Shown in pieces: positions 54,892 through 63,985 of a DNA stretch of 64,000 bases. The notes below the pieces were generated by a model. That model ran no database searches. It saw nothing but the letters and a program-made list of their open reading frames with translations, and was not told the origin of the DNA. This DNA is from Rosistilla oblonga (GTDB taxonomy: Bacteria > Planctomycetota > Planctomycetia > Pirellulales > Pirellulaceae): NCBI RefSeq assembly GCF_007751715.1, contig NZ_CP036292.1:5215339-5279338 (forward strand). The letters are read 5' to 3'. Made by a program: the position numbers and the translations under genes. Position 1 is the first letter of the stretch. Each line of letters begins with the position of its first letter.

Positions 54892-57579
54892 TTATTGTTC
54901 CAACTGACGCAGCGTTTCTTCCAACGTGTACTGCAACGCATCGTCGACGTCGTGGTTCAGTACTTCCAACGCCAGTTCGGCAGCTTCATCGCCGCTGAGG
55001 AAGCTGAGCGCTCGGACCGCTTCCAAGCGGACGCGTGGATGTTCGTCGTTGATCCGTGGGGTCAACAATTCGATCGGGCTGTCCAGATCGTCGGCCCAGA
55101 ACGAAACGACGCGTGTCGCCGCGGCTCGCGCCCGGTGATCCTTGGCGTTCAAGACTTGGTCCAACAGTTCGGTCTGGATCGCGTGATGCGTTTGGCAAAC
55201 CCACAACGCTTCGGTCAGATGGTGCTCATAATCGGCATCCGATGGATCCAAGTTTTCGGTCCATTGGTTCACCGCCGCAACAACTTCCGCGGGATCGCGC
55301 TCGGCCAGCTCGCGTCGCACGCGGTAGCGAGTTCGATCTTCGGGCAGCTTCAGCAGATCCAACAGCGCCGGAATCGGCTGACCCGCGATCTTCGCAGGCT
55401 CGACCAACGGACGCGTCTTGTGCGTGATACGCCAGATGCGGCCATGGCTGTGATCGCGGCTCGGATCGCGCAGATTGTGCTGCAGGTGTCCAATCAACGC
55501 GTTGTGCCAATCGACGACGTAAAGCGAGCCATCGGGGGCGATCTGCAAGTCGACGGGGCGGAAGTTGCCGTCTTTACCTTCGACGATTTTTTCGACTTCC
55601 ACGCCAACGAAGCCCGAACCGTCTTCGGTGATCTTGTGATTCAAAACCGCCCGGTCGCCGATGCAGTTGGTAACCAGAAAGTTCCCTTGCCATTCATCGG
55701 GGAAGTGACGGCTGGAGATCATCGCGCATCCGCCCAACGGACGCGTTCGCTTTGGATACAGCGTCGGCAGCGCGAACTTGGGATCGCCACCGGCGGTTCC
55801 GCCACTGGTTTCCAGATTCGCCACGCGGCGATGCTGCGATCCGCCGGGGTGTTTCATCGGATATTGGATCTTGCCCGAAATCGGTGCAGCCCAGTAGCTG
55901 AAGCCGGGGGATGCATCGCCGATGAAGTTCTGGCCCCAGCGATCGAAGACGTGTCCCCAAGGGTTCGAGAAGGCAACGCTGACGTGCACGCCAAACCGTT
56001 CGGTCACGGGGTGATACTGCCAGATGCCCGCTTCGTGCAAGCGATTTAGGCCGTAGGGACTCTCGACCTGCGAGTACTTAAAGGTCCCCTCTTCGAAGTA
56101 GAGGTTCCCGCCGGGGCCCCATTCAAATGCGGAGATACCGTGGTGCGAGTCGGCGGAGCAGAAGCCAGCCAGCTTGCGGATCACGGTGTCAGCGGCGTCA
56201 TCGCCATCGAGATCTTGAGCAAACAGAATGTCGGGCTGTTGGGCGATGAAAGCGCCTCCCTTGCCCAACTCGAACCCGGTCGGTTGGTGCAAGCCGCCGG
56301 CAAAGACCTTGCACTCGTCCGCCTTGCCATCGTTATCGACGTCTTCCAAGATCAGCAGCTTGTCGTCCAGTTTGCTCTTGGGTTGCCAGTGCGGATACGA
56401 AGCCATCGTCGAGACCCACAATCGCCCCTTGTTGTCGAACTGCAATGAGACGGGATTAGCAAGTTCGGGGAACTGTTCTTCGGACGCGAACAGTTCGATC
56501 TGCAGCCCATCAGCCAATTCGAACATCTTCTGCTGTTCGGCGGCGGTGTGGTAATCCAACGATCCCAACTTGCCCCGCTTCTTGTTTACATCGTCGGCGC
56601 CACCAACATTGGTCGTCACGTTGATAAACGGCAGCGTGTTGCTGTCGTCGACTTCCGCAGGCACGCTGCGGCCCTGAGCGATCGCCCAGATCCGAGCATC
56701 TCGGTTGGCGGTCATCTGATCCAGAATCGCCCGCTCGCGTTCCATAACGTCGCGATTGTTGTAGGTTCGCGTGCCGTCTTGGCCCGCCAAACCGCGGTCG
56801 CCGTAGATCGAAAAGCCGTTGACGGCGCGATAGCGGTGCCACCAATGAAAGTTCTTGTCGTCGACTTCCGCCTTCAGTTCGGGCTTGATCTCGGCGGCAT
56901 CGCTGCCTCCCATCGCGCTGACAAACGCGGGAGCCAACGCTTGGTAGCCCTTTTCGTTCAGATGCGAACCGTTGAGCGTGAGCCTTTCGTCGTGCGATTC
57001 GAACAGCTTTTGCGACGGGTGAAACAGATCGACAAATCCCACCTCGGTCTGCTTCGCAACATCGGCAAGCGCCGCCGTGTACATCTCCAAGCGCGGATTG
57101 TGCTGGCTGCCGTCGGGAAGGTTCTTGTCGCCGGTCTTCTCGAACGCGATCGGCGAAACGAGGATGATCTTTGGCGCCCCGTTGCCGCTATAGTCCTTCG
57201 CCTTGGTTTCGTTCACTAATTGAGTCATCTGGTCGGTGAACTCCGCCAGTCCCTCTTCACCGGCAAACGATTCGTTGAAACCGAAGAACATCATCACGAC
57301 CGACGCTTTGCTGTGGGTCAGATGCGAATCGGGATCGCCAAAGTTCTTCGAACGGATCCGATCCATCGGCTCATCGCCGGGGAAGCAGAGGTTGCGAACG
57401 GTCAGTTCGTGCTCGGGAAAGCTTTGGTGTAGCAGCGATTCCCAATAATTATGGTGCTGCATCCGCTCGCCCAACTCGTTACCGATCAGGCAGATGTGAT
57501 CCCCCTTCTCCAGCTTGACCTCCGCCGCAGAGGCGGAGAGTGCGGACACCAAGACGATTATTAACAACGACAATCTCAT
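54892..57579 (-). CDS. SGNH hydrolase fused to PVC-type dehydrogenase propeller and HEAT repeats
   Basis: 895 aa secreted (signal ~1-19, SALSASA). Residues ~25-240 are an SGNH-like domain (CLIGNELGERMQHHNYWESLLHQ; MMFFGFNESFAG; LNGSHLNEKGYQAL). From ~345 a membrane-bound dehydrogenase/PVC-type beta-propeller (NPVSLQFDNKGRLWVSTM, LEDVDNDGKADECKVFAGGL, GDASPGFSYW, GGCAMISSRHFPDEW, VDWHNALIGHLQHNLRDPSRD). The C-terminal ~120 residues are HEAT-like (HPRVRLEAVRALSFL). Family members often end in a cytochrome c domain with CxxCH; none is present here. Activity unproven. Confidence 0.9.
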   Translation of the reverse strand: MRLSLLIIVLVSALSASAAEVKLEKGDHICLIGNELGERMQHHNYWESLLHQSFPEHELTVRNLCFPGDEPMDRIRSKNFGDPDSHLTHSKASVVMMFFGFNESFAGEEGLAEFTDQMTQLVNETKAKDYSGNGAPKIILVSPIAFEKTGDKNLPDGSQHNPRLEMYTAALADVAKQTEVGFVDLFHPSQKLFESHDERLTLNGSHLNEKGYQALAPAFVSAMGGSDAAEIKPELKAEVDDKNFHWWHRYRAVNGFSIYGDRGLAGQDGTRTYNNRDVMERERAILDQMTANRDARIWAIAQGRSVPAEVDDSNTLPFINVTTNVGGADDVNKKRGKLGSLDYHTAAEQQKMFELADGLQIELFASEEQFPELANPVSLQFDNKGRLWVSTMASYPHWQPKSKLDDKLLILEDVDNDGKADECKVFAGGLHQPTGFELGKGGAFIAQQPDILFAQDLDGDDAADTVIRKLAGFCSADSHHGISAFEWGPGGNLYFEEGTFKYSQVESPYGLNRLHEAGIWQYHPVTERFGVHVSVAFSNPWGHVFDRWGQNFIGDASPGFSYWAAPISGKIQYPMKHPGGSQHRRVANLETSGGTAGGDPKFALPTLYPKRTRPLGGCAMISSRHFPDEWQGNFLVTNCIGDRAVLNHKITEDGSGFVGVEVEKIVEGKDGNFRPVDLQIAPDGSLYVVDWHNALIGHLQHNLRDPSRDHSHGRIWRITHKTRPLVEPAKIAGQPIPALLDLLKLPEDRTRYRVRRELAERDPAEVVAAVNQWTENLDPSDADYEHHLTEALWVCQTHHAIQTELLDQVLNAKDHRARAAATRVVSFWADDLDSPIELLTPRINDEHPRVRLEAVRALSFLSGDEAAELALEVLNHDVDDALQYTLEETLRQLEQ

Positions 57580-57723
57580 GCGGGGGATCCTCTCGATCGA
57601 CAGTACAGACAGGTGGGGGAAAGCTCACAGCGGTGAGGATTCCGGCAGAATCCACACATTTGCGAGCGGCTTATTATCCACAAACTTGTCGGCGACGTCT
57701 ACGATCTGCCCGCCACTTGTCTA

Positions 57724-58491
57724 CTAATTCATATAGGCTTTGACCAACTCCAATTCCCCTAACTGAGCCTTTTCGGACTGCGTCAGTTGTATGTCATCAT
57801 ACAGATGCACCTTCTGCAGCTTGTCCATCTCGGTCAACGCTTTGACGAGCGTTTTTCGCAGCTCGGCGCTGCGGTACATGCTGTCGGGGCTGATCGTTCG
57901 GTCGGGCCAACCGATCCACAACTCAACAACCGAATCCAACAAGTTCAACGACTCGACACCGTTTTTTGTCAGTGGGTTGTTCCCCAGACGCAGCCGCTTC
58001 AGGTCGACCATCGGTTGGATCACCGAAGCGTCCTGGATGCGGCAGTTGGAGAGGTCGAGGTATTCGACATTTTTGAAGTTCCGGTTGGCAAAACGCAAGA
58101 CGTCGCCATCGGTAACCCCGGCGCCGACGCGGTTCACACCAAACGGTGCAAAGTGTAACTGCGTAATTCCCGGCAGCGTTCCGCCATACAAAATCGCCTG
58201 ACGGACATCGCTGGCAGAGCGAATCGTGTAGAACCCCAGCCCTCGCAAAGCGGGCATCCCGACGGGGCTCAATTTGTCGCCGTCGCGTAGGACTTCACCT
58301 CCTAAAGAGACAAAACGATCGATCGCCCGCATCTCCATCTGTTGACGAATCGATTCATCACTCCGCGACACGGCAACTTTGGCAGATATGTAACCGCCCG
58401 CGAGCGCCCCCGCAAAACAAGCGACCACCATTTGGGCCCAAGCGGGCCAGGTGGGAATCGAAAAACGAGTGGGATTGTAAGCTTGAACCAT
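57724..58491 (-). CDS. Membrane-anchored LRR-like protein, unknown
   Basis: 255 aa. The ATG at 58491 has GAGGA 7 bases upstream; a start five codons earlier (58506) is possible. One transmembrane anchor at ~17-40 (AQMVVACFAGALAGGYISAKV). The outside part has degenerate leucine-rich repeats: FKNVEYLDLSNCRIQD, LKRLRLGNNPLTKNG and LQKVHLYDDIQLT. Repeats are few and irregular. A surface or periplasmic binding role is inferred. Confidence 0.75.
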   Translation of the reverse strand: MVQAYNPTRFSIPTWPAWAQMVVACFAGALAGGYISAKVAVSRSDESIRQQMEMRAIDRFVSLGGEVLRDGDKLSPVGMPALRGLGFYTIRSASDVRQAILYGGTLPGITQLHFAPFGVNRVGAGVTDGDVLRFANRNFKNVEYLDLSNCRIQDASVIQPMVDLKRLRLGNNPLTKNGVESLNLLDSVVELWIGWPDRTISPDSMYRSAELRKTLVKALTEMDKLQKVHLYDDIQLTQSEKAQLGELELVKAYMN

Positions 58492-58969
58492 TGGAAATCC
58501 TCGCATTCGTGGGGCGGAGACATCGCAGAATCATCTTCCGTTCGCGGCCCGCCCAGCTAACCTTAAGACGCAGAAAAAACAGGGATGAACGGGGGTGATA
58601 CAGCTTTCCCCCGTTCGAAGTATCTAAATTAAGTCGACCGAAGATCGATGCGATGGAACACATAGCATTCCTTAGCAAAAAGAGAAGGTGCAACCAAATG
58701 TTGTACCAACGATCACGATTGTATTGCCTGTACCAAGAAAATCTCCCTGGACATCAAAACGCGTAACGCAAAGCCGATTCCCAATGTTTCTGCATTCCAC
58801 AATTTTTCCGGTATTTCGCATGCATTGGGGCGGACTAACCGGTATGAATACAAGTCCCTAAAGGAGCACTACGCGCAGCAGAGAGCAACAGAAAGCGACT
58901 TCCCACGCCACAACAAGTCACAGCTTCTTCTGCCGCGCCCCTCTTCATCTCACGCAGGAGTCTTTGGCC
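58492..58969. other. Divergent intergenic region with hairpin
   Basis: About 480 bases. A 9-bp stem GAACGGGGG (58587-58595)/CCCCCGTTC (58608-58616) is followed on the minus strand by a T6 run, as in an attenuator or terminator, ~95 bases before the LRR-like gene start. The rest is AT-rich with several unassigned stretches. An open frame from 58825 runs into the frameshifted gene but has no domain content in this part. Confidence 0.45.
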
Positions 58970-59787
58970 ATGAATTCAGCAACGATCGCCCCCCTGGCTG
59001 TCGCAGGTTTCCTGATCGCTTCGCTGCCGATCACGGGACTAGCTCAACCGGAATCTCCCACCCTAAACGCCAATCCGTTTGCGGCACGGCCGCCCCAGAA
59101 TCAGGCCCCCTGTTCCAGGGACCATCCACGACAGAAGATCCAACACCGGGTGACCTTGAAAAATCGGCGAAGATGATCCAGCCAAAGAACTCGGCAAGCG
59201 ACGTGGACCGCTTTTCGAGTGAGGCGATCGAAGAAGCGTTGCGACGCCCTGTCGAGGCAATGTTTAGCGACGAACCGCTTGAAAACATAATCGAGATACT
59301 TGCCGATAAAGCAGGGATCCCGATTCGAATCGATCGTCGAGGATTGGACGATCTGGGATTAACAACCGACATTCCGGTAACCACGGCGATCAAGCGGGCC
59401 AGCTTAGAAGCGGCCCTCTCGATCATTTTGAGCGAGCTCGACCTGACGCATACGATTGCAAACGAGCATCTTGTCATCACCAGCGTGGAGGCCGCCGAAT
59501 CGCAGTTGATTACGCGGATCTATTGGTCGGGGGAGACCGGCCTGCAAGCGGATCGCAATGCGATCGATCTGATTACCGCGACCGTCACCCCCGACACATG
59601 GGAAGAACTCGGCGGCCCCAGCGTGATTCGGGGGATTGAAACCGAAAGCGGTTCGTCGAGTGGGTTAGTGGTCACAACAACGCATTTCACTCACCGAAAG
59701 CTGCAGCAACTGTTGGACATGATCGCCGCTGGCGCTAAGGAAAAAGTGATCGCGATGGAGATGAAATCTCCTGGACTGACACCCTAA
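58970..59787 (+). pseudogene. Frameshifted exported STN/secretin-N-like protein
   Basis: The start (ATG 58970, AGGAG at 58956-58960) gives a clear signal peptide MNSATIAPLAVAGFLI... ending GLAQ, then NPFAARPPQNQ. This frame stops at 59176. The continuation (GPSTTEDPTPGDLEKS onward) lies in the -1 frame and runs to 59787. Adding one base to the five-C run at 59106-59110 joins the two into a 272-aa protein. The second half is the planctomycete secretin/STN-like domain: LENIIEILADKAGIPIRIDRRGLDDLG, SLEAALSIILSELDLTHTIANEHLVIT, IDLITATVTPDTWEELGGPS. It is either a mutation, a sequence error or, less likely, a programmed frameshift. Confidence 0.8.
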
Positions 59788-60794
59788 CTGACGAACTCCT
59801 CTTCCTCTTCGCCGGTGGGACGCGCGATCTCGCCGGCGTCTTCGAGCGTGCGGACCATGTCGACGATCCCCTGCTGAGCCGCTTCGACATCGGACAAACG
59901 AACCGCGCCGAGAAAGCCCATCTCTTCGCGAAGGTTGTCGGCCGCGCGAGAACTCATGTTCTTCATCACCTTGTTGACCAACGGCTCGCTGCAACCCTTC
60001 AACGCACAGGCCCACTTGCTCGCTTCGACATTCTTCAACAGCGACTGGATGTCCTTGTCGCCCATCTTGGCGATGTCTTCGAAGACGAACATCAGGTGCC
60101 GGATCTCGTCGACAAGTTCGGGTTCCTCTTCGGCCAGAGCTTCCATGATCGTCCGTTCGACCGAGCGTTCGGAGACGTTCAAGATTCCCGCCACATGTTC
60201 GACGCCGCCGACATGCAGGTTGGTTCCGTTGACCAAACTAGCCAACCGCATCTCCAAGCCGCGTTCCAGATCGGCCATCGCCAACGTGTCGGCGCTTCCA
60301 ACAACAGCGATCCGTTGGATCACCTCCAACTGCTTCTCGGGATCCAACCCCGACAAGACTTCGGCGCAATAGCCTTCGGGCAGATGGCTCAGGATCAGCG
60401 CGATCGTCTGCGGATGTTCGTCTTGAACAAACTGGATCAGATTTCGCGGCTCGATCCGGCGGACAAAGGCGAACGGTTTCTGTTCGATCGATTGTTCGAT
60501 CCGTTGGATTACCGGATCGGCGTCGGTCCCCATCGATTGGCGAATCAGTTCCTTGGCGAGATTCAAGCCGCCGCAGCTGACGTTCAGCGCGCTGGTCTTG
60601 GTTCCCATAAAGGCATGCATCACCTCCTCTTGCTCGGTCCCGCCGACCGATTCCATCCGCGCGATCTCCAGGCTGATCGCTTCGACCTGCGCGGTCGTCA
60701 ACCGCGACATCACGATCGTAGCCGCCTTGGTCGACAGGCTCATCAACAACACAGCACAGCGTCGCAAACTGGTTTCGAACTTTGATTTTTCCAA
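59784..60794 (-). CDS. fliG: Flagellar motor switch protein FliG
   Basis: 336 aa, normal length. It forms part of the C ring and converts ion flow into rotation. FliG domains: N-terminal MS-ring binding part, middle domain with the EHPQT motif (VQDEHPQTIALILSHL), and C-terminal torque domain ELVDEIRHLMFVFEDIAKMGDKDIQSLLKNVEASKWACALKG. The C-terminus (EEEEEFVS) is unusually acidic. Other flagellar genes are not in the window. The stop overlaps the end of the frameshifted gene by four bases (convergent). Confidence 0.95.
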   Translation of the reverse strand: MEKSKFETSLRRCAVLLMSLSTKAATIVMSRLTTAQVEAISLEIARMESVGGTEQEEVMHAFMGTKTSALNVSCGGLNLAKELIRQSMGTDADPVIQRIEQSIEQKPFAFVRRIEPRNLIQFVQDEHPQTIALILSHLPEGYCAEVLSGLDPEKQLEVIQRIAVVGSADTLAMADLERGLEMRLASLVNGTNLHVGGVEHVAGILNVSERSVERTIMEALAEEEPELVDEIRHLMFVFEDIAKMGDKDIQSLLKNVEASKWACALKGCSEPLVNKVMKNMSSRAADNLREEMGFLGAVRLSDVEAAQQGIVDMVRTLEDAGEIARPTGEEEEEFVS

Positions 60795-61069
60795 CGTCTT
60801 CCCCTTCGAAACAATCCGTTGCCCACGGGCGGTGAACCGATGCGTCTGGACGGCGATGAGCCTGGTCGACCGACCTCTCCGCTGCGCCTCAAATTTCGTG
60901 CAGCTACCGTACGCTCTATTATCGGATTGTTTTGTCGGAACAAATCAGAGAGGCTCGCAAGGTGAGGAACCTGTCGGTTCTGCAGGCAAGTCGGCTGGGA
61001 AACAATTCGGCAATCGTTAAGATCGGAACTTTTGCCATCCCCTGCCTACCGGCCTCTTGGGTCCCCGCG

Positions 61070-62113
61070 ATGCTAGCCCCCGTCCAACCGAGCGATCGTC
61101 GACGTGCCATCGTCGCACTGGTGCTGGTCAACAGCATGTGGGGGCTTTCGTTTCCGATGATGAAGTGCTTGAACATGCAGGTCGATGAGCACTTCTCGGT
61201 AACACATCTGACCGCGTCGCCGATGCTGCGATCCTCTGCGGCCGCCTGGATGATCGGGATCCGGTTTACCGCCGCGATGCTTCTCTATTTGCTCTTCTTC
61301 CACCGCACGCTTCGCCAGGTGCAGATGCCGCATGTCCTGGCCGGCGCCGCGATCGGGGCGATGTTTGTGATGGGGCTGATCTTGCAAGTCATCGGACTCG
61401 GGACGATCCCCGCCTCGCGCAGCGGTTTCCTGACCAGCCTGGTGGTCGTGGTGACCCCGATCATTTCGGCGATCGCCCAGCGGCGGATGCCGCGGCCGAC
61501 AGTGATCGCCGGAGCGATGTTGGCTCTGTTCGGGGTCGCCGTCCTGGCGGAAGTGATCCAATTGCGCGATGGGCGAATCGGTTTCGCTGCCGACATGCGG
61601 CAGACTTGGACCACCGGCGACTGGCTGACTCTGCTTTCAGTCTTCTTTTTCAGCGGCCAGATCCTGCTGTTGGATCAACTGGGCAAACGCTACCACTCGA
61701 TCGCCTTTACCCCCAGCATGTTCGCCACCACGGCACTGCTCGCCTTTTGCACATTCGCGTGGCTGCAATTCCATGTTCCCGAATCAGCCGTCGGCGGTTG
61801 GACGTCGCTGGCCGTCAAACCCTCCTTCTATTTAATGCTGATCCTGCTCTGCTCGATCCCGTCGCTGATCGCTTTCGCTTGGATGAACAAGTACCAACCG
61901 ATGATCTCGGCGGGGCAGGCCGCCGTGATCTACACCCTTGAGCCGGTCTTCGCCTCGTTGTGGGCGATGACGCTTCCCGCAGCGCTCAGCCTCTGCTGCA
62001 CCGTCGCCTACGCTAACGAGACGTTCAGCACGCCCCTGGTAATCGGGGGGGCCCTGGTCCTAGCCGCCAACGCGTTGGCGCTGTGGCCCCAACGCCGGGC
62101 CGGCTCACGCTGA
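61070..62113 (+). CDS. EamA/DMT-superfamily transporter
   Basis: 347 aa from the ATG at 61070 (MLAPVQPSDRR); the frame is open further up. About ten membrane helices in two EamA repeats: first from ALVLVNSMWGLSFPMMK, with LGTIPASRSGFLTSLVVVVTPI, and second from TGDWLTLLSVFFFSGQILLLDQLG ending QAAVIYTLEPVFASLWAM and GALVLAANALAL. EamA proteins export or import small metabolites such as amino acids; substrate unknown. An insert of ~20 residues (NMQVDEHFSVTHLTASPM) follows the first helix. It is divergent from fliG. Confidence 0.88.
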   Translation: MLAPVQPSDRRRAIVALVLVNSMWGLSFPMMKCLNMQVDEHFSVTHLTASPMLRSSAAAWMIGIRFTAAMLLYLLFFHRTLRQVQMPHVLAGAAIGAMFVMGLILQVIGLGTIPASRSGFLTSLVVVVTPIISAIAQRRMPRPTVIAGAMLALFGVAVLAEVIQLRDGRIGFAADMRQTWTTGDWLTLLSVFFFSGQILLLDQLGKRYHSIAFTPSMFATTALLAFCTFAWLQFHVPESAVGGWTSLAVKPSFYLMLILLCSIPSLIAFAWMNKYQPMISAGQAAVIYTLEPVFASLWAMTLPAALSLCCTVAYANETFSTPLVIGGALVLAANALALWPQRRAGSR

Positions 62114-62422
62114 TCGTCGCTGGCCACGAGCCGGATGCCCTCGCGACAACCCTGGTAATTTAGGGGCACTAGGCAGCACCATCCCTCAATAAAGTGCGAT
62201 TAACTCACTTTAAGCTGCCATTTGTTTTCTTGACCCCCCCTTGGATCGGCGTACAATCCGTTCTTAGGTTTGCTGGCAACGCGCGGATAACTCCAGCTTG
62301 TATTCTCCTTATATCGGTCGCGCGTTGGTAACAGATCTCGGGCTTGCAACTGAACACCTTGTCCGCAGCCCCATCGTTATGTCGGTGGCATGAACATCAT
62401 TGACGCTAGGTAGCAACTTGAC
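62114..62422. other. Intergenic region upstream of ispE
   Basis: About 310 bases. Holds the ispE promoter candidate (62230-62257), then a ~165-base leader to the ATG. An AT-rich AAAGTGCGATTAACTCACTTT palindrome-like word is near 62190-62212. No gene. Confidence 0.4.
62230..62257 (+). promoter_or_regulatory. Candidate sigma-70 promoter of ispE-spoVG
   Basis: TTGACC (62230-62235), 16-base spacer, TACAAT (62252-62257). It is the strongest consensus pair noted in the window; the leader to ispE is ~160 bases. Confidence 0.55.
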
Positions 62423-63385
62423 ATGCATGCGAACCAACCCCAAGCGGTTGAGATCAATACCCCCGCCAAGCTGAACCTGTTTCTCGAGCTGCTGGATCGC
62501 CGCGCCGACGGTTTCCATGAACTCGAAACGGTGATGGTTGCGATCAATCGCTTCGATCGCATCCGCGTAGCGTTATCCGATTCCGACGATGTGCGCGTCG
62601 AATGCGGTTGGCTGCCACATCAAGCCGCCGTTGTCGAGCGCTATCGAGGTTCCCAGGCTGTCGCCACGCTACCTCGCTCGCAAGACAATCTCGTGACCCG
62701 AGCTCTGGAACAATTCCGCCAGCGGTTTTCCATCGCCGACGGTTTTCGCGCGTCGATCGCCAAGACGATCCCGGCGGGAGCGGGGATGGGCGGTGCCAGC
62801 AGCGATGCAGCCGGCGCGTTGCGAGCCGCCGCTAAGTTGTGCCAGATCGACCAGCATGACCAACGCCTATTGCAGCTTGCGGGAGAACTGGGGAGCGACA
62901 TTCCGTTCTTCTTTGGTTCGCCGCAGGGATCGATGTCTGCGGCGATCGCGACAGGACGTGGCGAACGGATCGATCCGGTTTCGATCGGCGGCAAGCTGCA
63001 CTTTGTCGTCGTCCATCCGCCGGAAAGCGTTTCGACGGCGGAGGTCTATCGCCGCTGCCAAGTCCCCTCGCGGCCCAGCTCCGCCGCAGCGATGCTCGCC
63101 GCACTTGTCGGGGGCCGCGGCACTCAGATCGCATCCCAGTTATTGAATCGGTTGTCGGAGCCCGCTCGCGCGACCAGCGAGTGGATCGACCGCGTTCTTT
63201 CGGCGATCGCTCGAACGCCCGTATTGGGATATCAGGTGACCGGCAGCGGATCAGCATGTTTTGGCGTCTGCCCCAACGCAGCGGTCGCATCGAGAATCGC
63301 TCACAATCTACAAGCCGCCGGCATCGGCAGCGCATTTGCAGCGCATTCGGTTTGCATTGCCAGCCCCACGCGGGATATGGGATAA
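62423..63385 (+). CDS. ispE: 4-diphosphocytidyl-2-C-methyl-D-erythritol kinase
   Basis: 320 aa GHMP kinase. It phosphorylates CDP-methylerythritol in the MEP isoprenoid pathway, cytosolic. Motifs: INTPAKLNLFLELLDRRADGFHELETVM (N-terminus, Lys-Asn-Leu substrate site), GHMP ATP loop IPAGAGMGGASSDAAGALRA, SDIPFFFG (the family's acidic/phosphate loop) and GYQVTGSGSACFG near the C-terminus. The length is normal. It is followed 33 bases later by spoVG; ispE and spoVG are also close in Bacillus. Confidence 0.97.
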   Translation: MHANQPQAVEINTPAKLNLFLELLDRRADGFHELETVMVAINRFDRIRVALSDSDDVRVECGWLPHQAAVVERYRGSQAVATLPRSQDNLVTRALEQFRQRFSIADGFRASIAKTIPAGAGMGGASSDAAGALRAAAKLCQIDQHDQRLLQLAGELGSDIPFFFGSPQGSMSAAIATGRGERIDPVSIGGKLHFVVVHPPESVSTAEVYRRCQVPSRPSSAAAMLAALVGGRGTQIASQLLNRLSEPARATSEWIDRVLSAIARTPVLGYQVTGSGSACFGVCPNAAVASRIAHNLQAAGIGSAFAAHSVCIASPTRDMG

Positions 63386-63418
63386 TTTTAACAGCACTCG
63401 GTTAGGGAGGGTCGGACA

Positions 63419-63985
63419 GTGGATATCACCGAAGTACGCGTCAAGCTGATGGAAAACTCAGAGGATCGATTGCGAGCGTTTTGCTCGATCACCTTTGATT
63501 CCTGTTTCGTCATCCGCGACTTGAAAATCATCGACGGCACCAACGGGCCATTTGTCGCGATGCCCAGCCGTAAACTGACAGGTCACTGCAACCGATGTGG
63601 CCACAAGAATTATCTGCGCGCCCCGTTCTGCAATCAATGCGGAACCAAACAGCGTGGTGGCAATGGCGACAACGACGGGCCTCAGAAACTGTACGCCGAC
63701 GTCGCTCATCCGATCAATTCGGAATGTCGCGAACAGATCCAACGACACGTGATCGAAGAGTTCGAACTGGAACTGCAACGCGCGCAACAGCCCGGTTACC
63801 GTTCACGTTACGACGACGATTTTGACAGCGAAGATGTCGCCGCGGCCGCCGCACCGCAAGCCTCTGAATTGCCCGCCAAGCTTCCGCCTCCGGCGCCGCA
63901 TTTCCATCAACGTCCCAGCGGGGAAGCCAGCTCGCAGCGAGGCGGGAACGACAACGACGACAGCTTCGGCGCCGGCGTTTTCTAA
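63419..63985 (+). CDS. spoVG: SpoVG-family protein with internal zinc ribbon
   Basis: 188 aa from a GTG at 63419 with GGAGG 9 bases upstream. The SpoVG core is split: residues ~1-52 (MDITEVRVKLMENSEDRLRA, VIRDLKIIDGTNGPFVAMPSRK) and ~92-125 (YADVAHPINSECREQIQRHV). Between them, where SpoVG normally has a short loop, lies a zinc ribbon GHCNRCGHKNYLRAPFCNQCGTKQ, with two CxxC pairs. The last ~60 residues are a disordered, Asp/Ala/Pro-rich tail. SpoVG proteins bind RNA/DNA and are global regulators in Firmicutes and spirochetes. The insert should change its nucleic-acid surface. See findings. Confidence 0.92.
   Translation: MDITEVRVKLMENSEDRLRAFCSITFDSCFVIRDLKIIDGTNGPFVAMPSRKLTGHCNRCGHKNYLRAPFCNQCGTKQRGGNGDNDGPQKLYADVAHPINSECREQIQRHVIEEFELELQRAQQPGYRSRYDDDFDSEDVAAAAAPQASELPAKLPPPAPHFHQRPSGEASSQRGGNDNDDSFGAGVF

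Noticed and set aside
58825-58969. Upstream part of the open frame that continues into the STN-like domain
   Set aside because: It has no signal peptide or domain; the signal peptide and ribosome site are in the other frame at 58970, indicating a frameshift instead.
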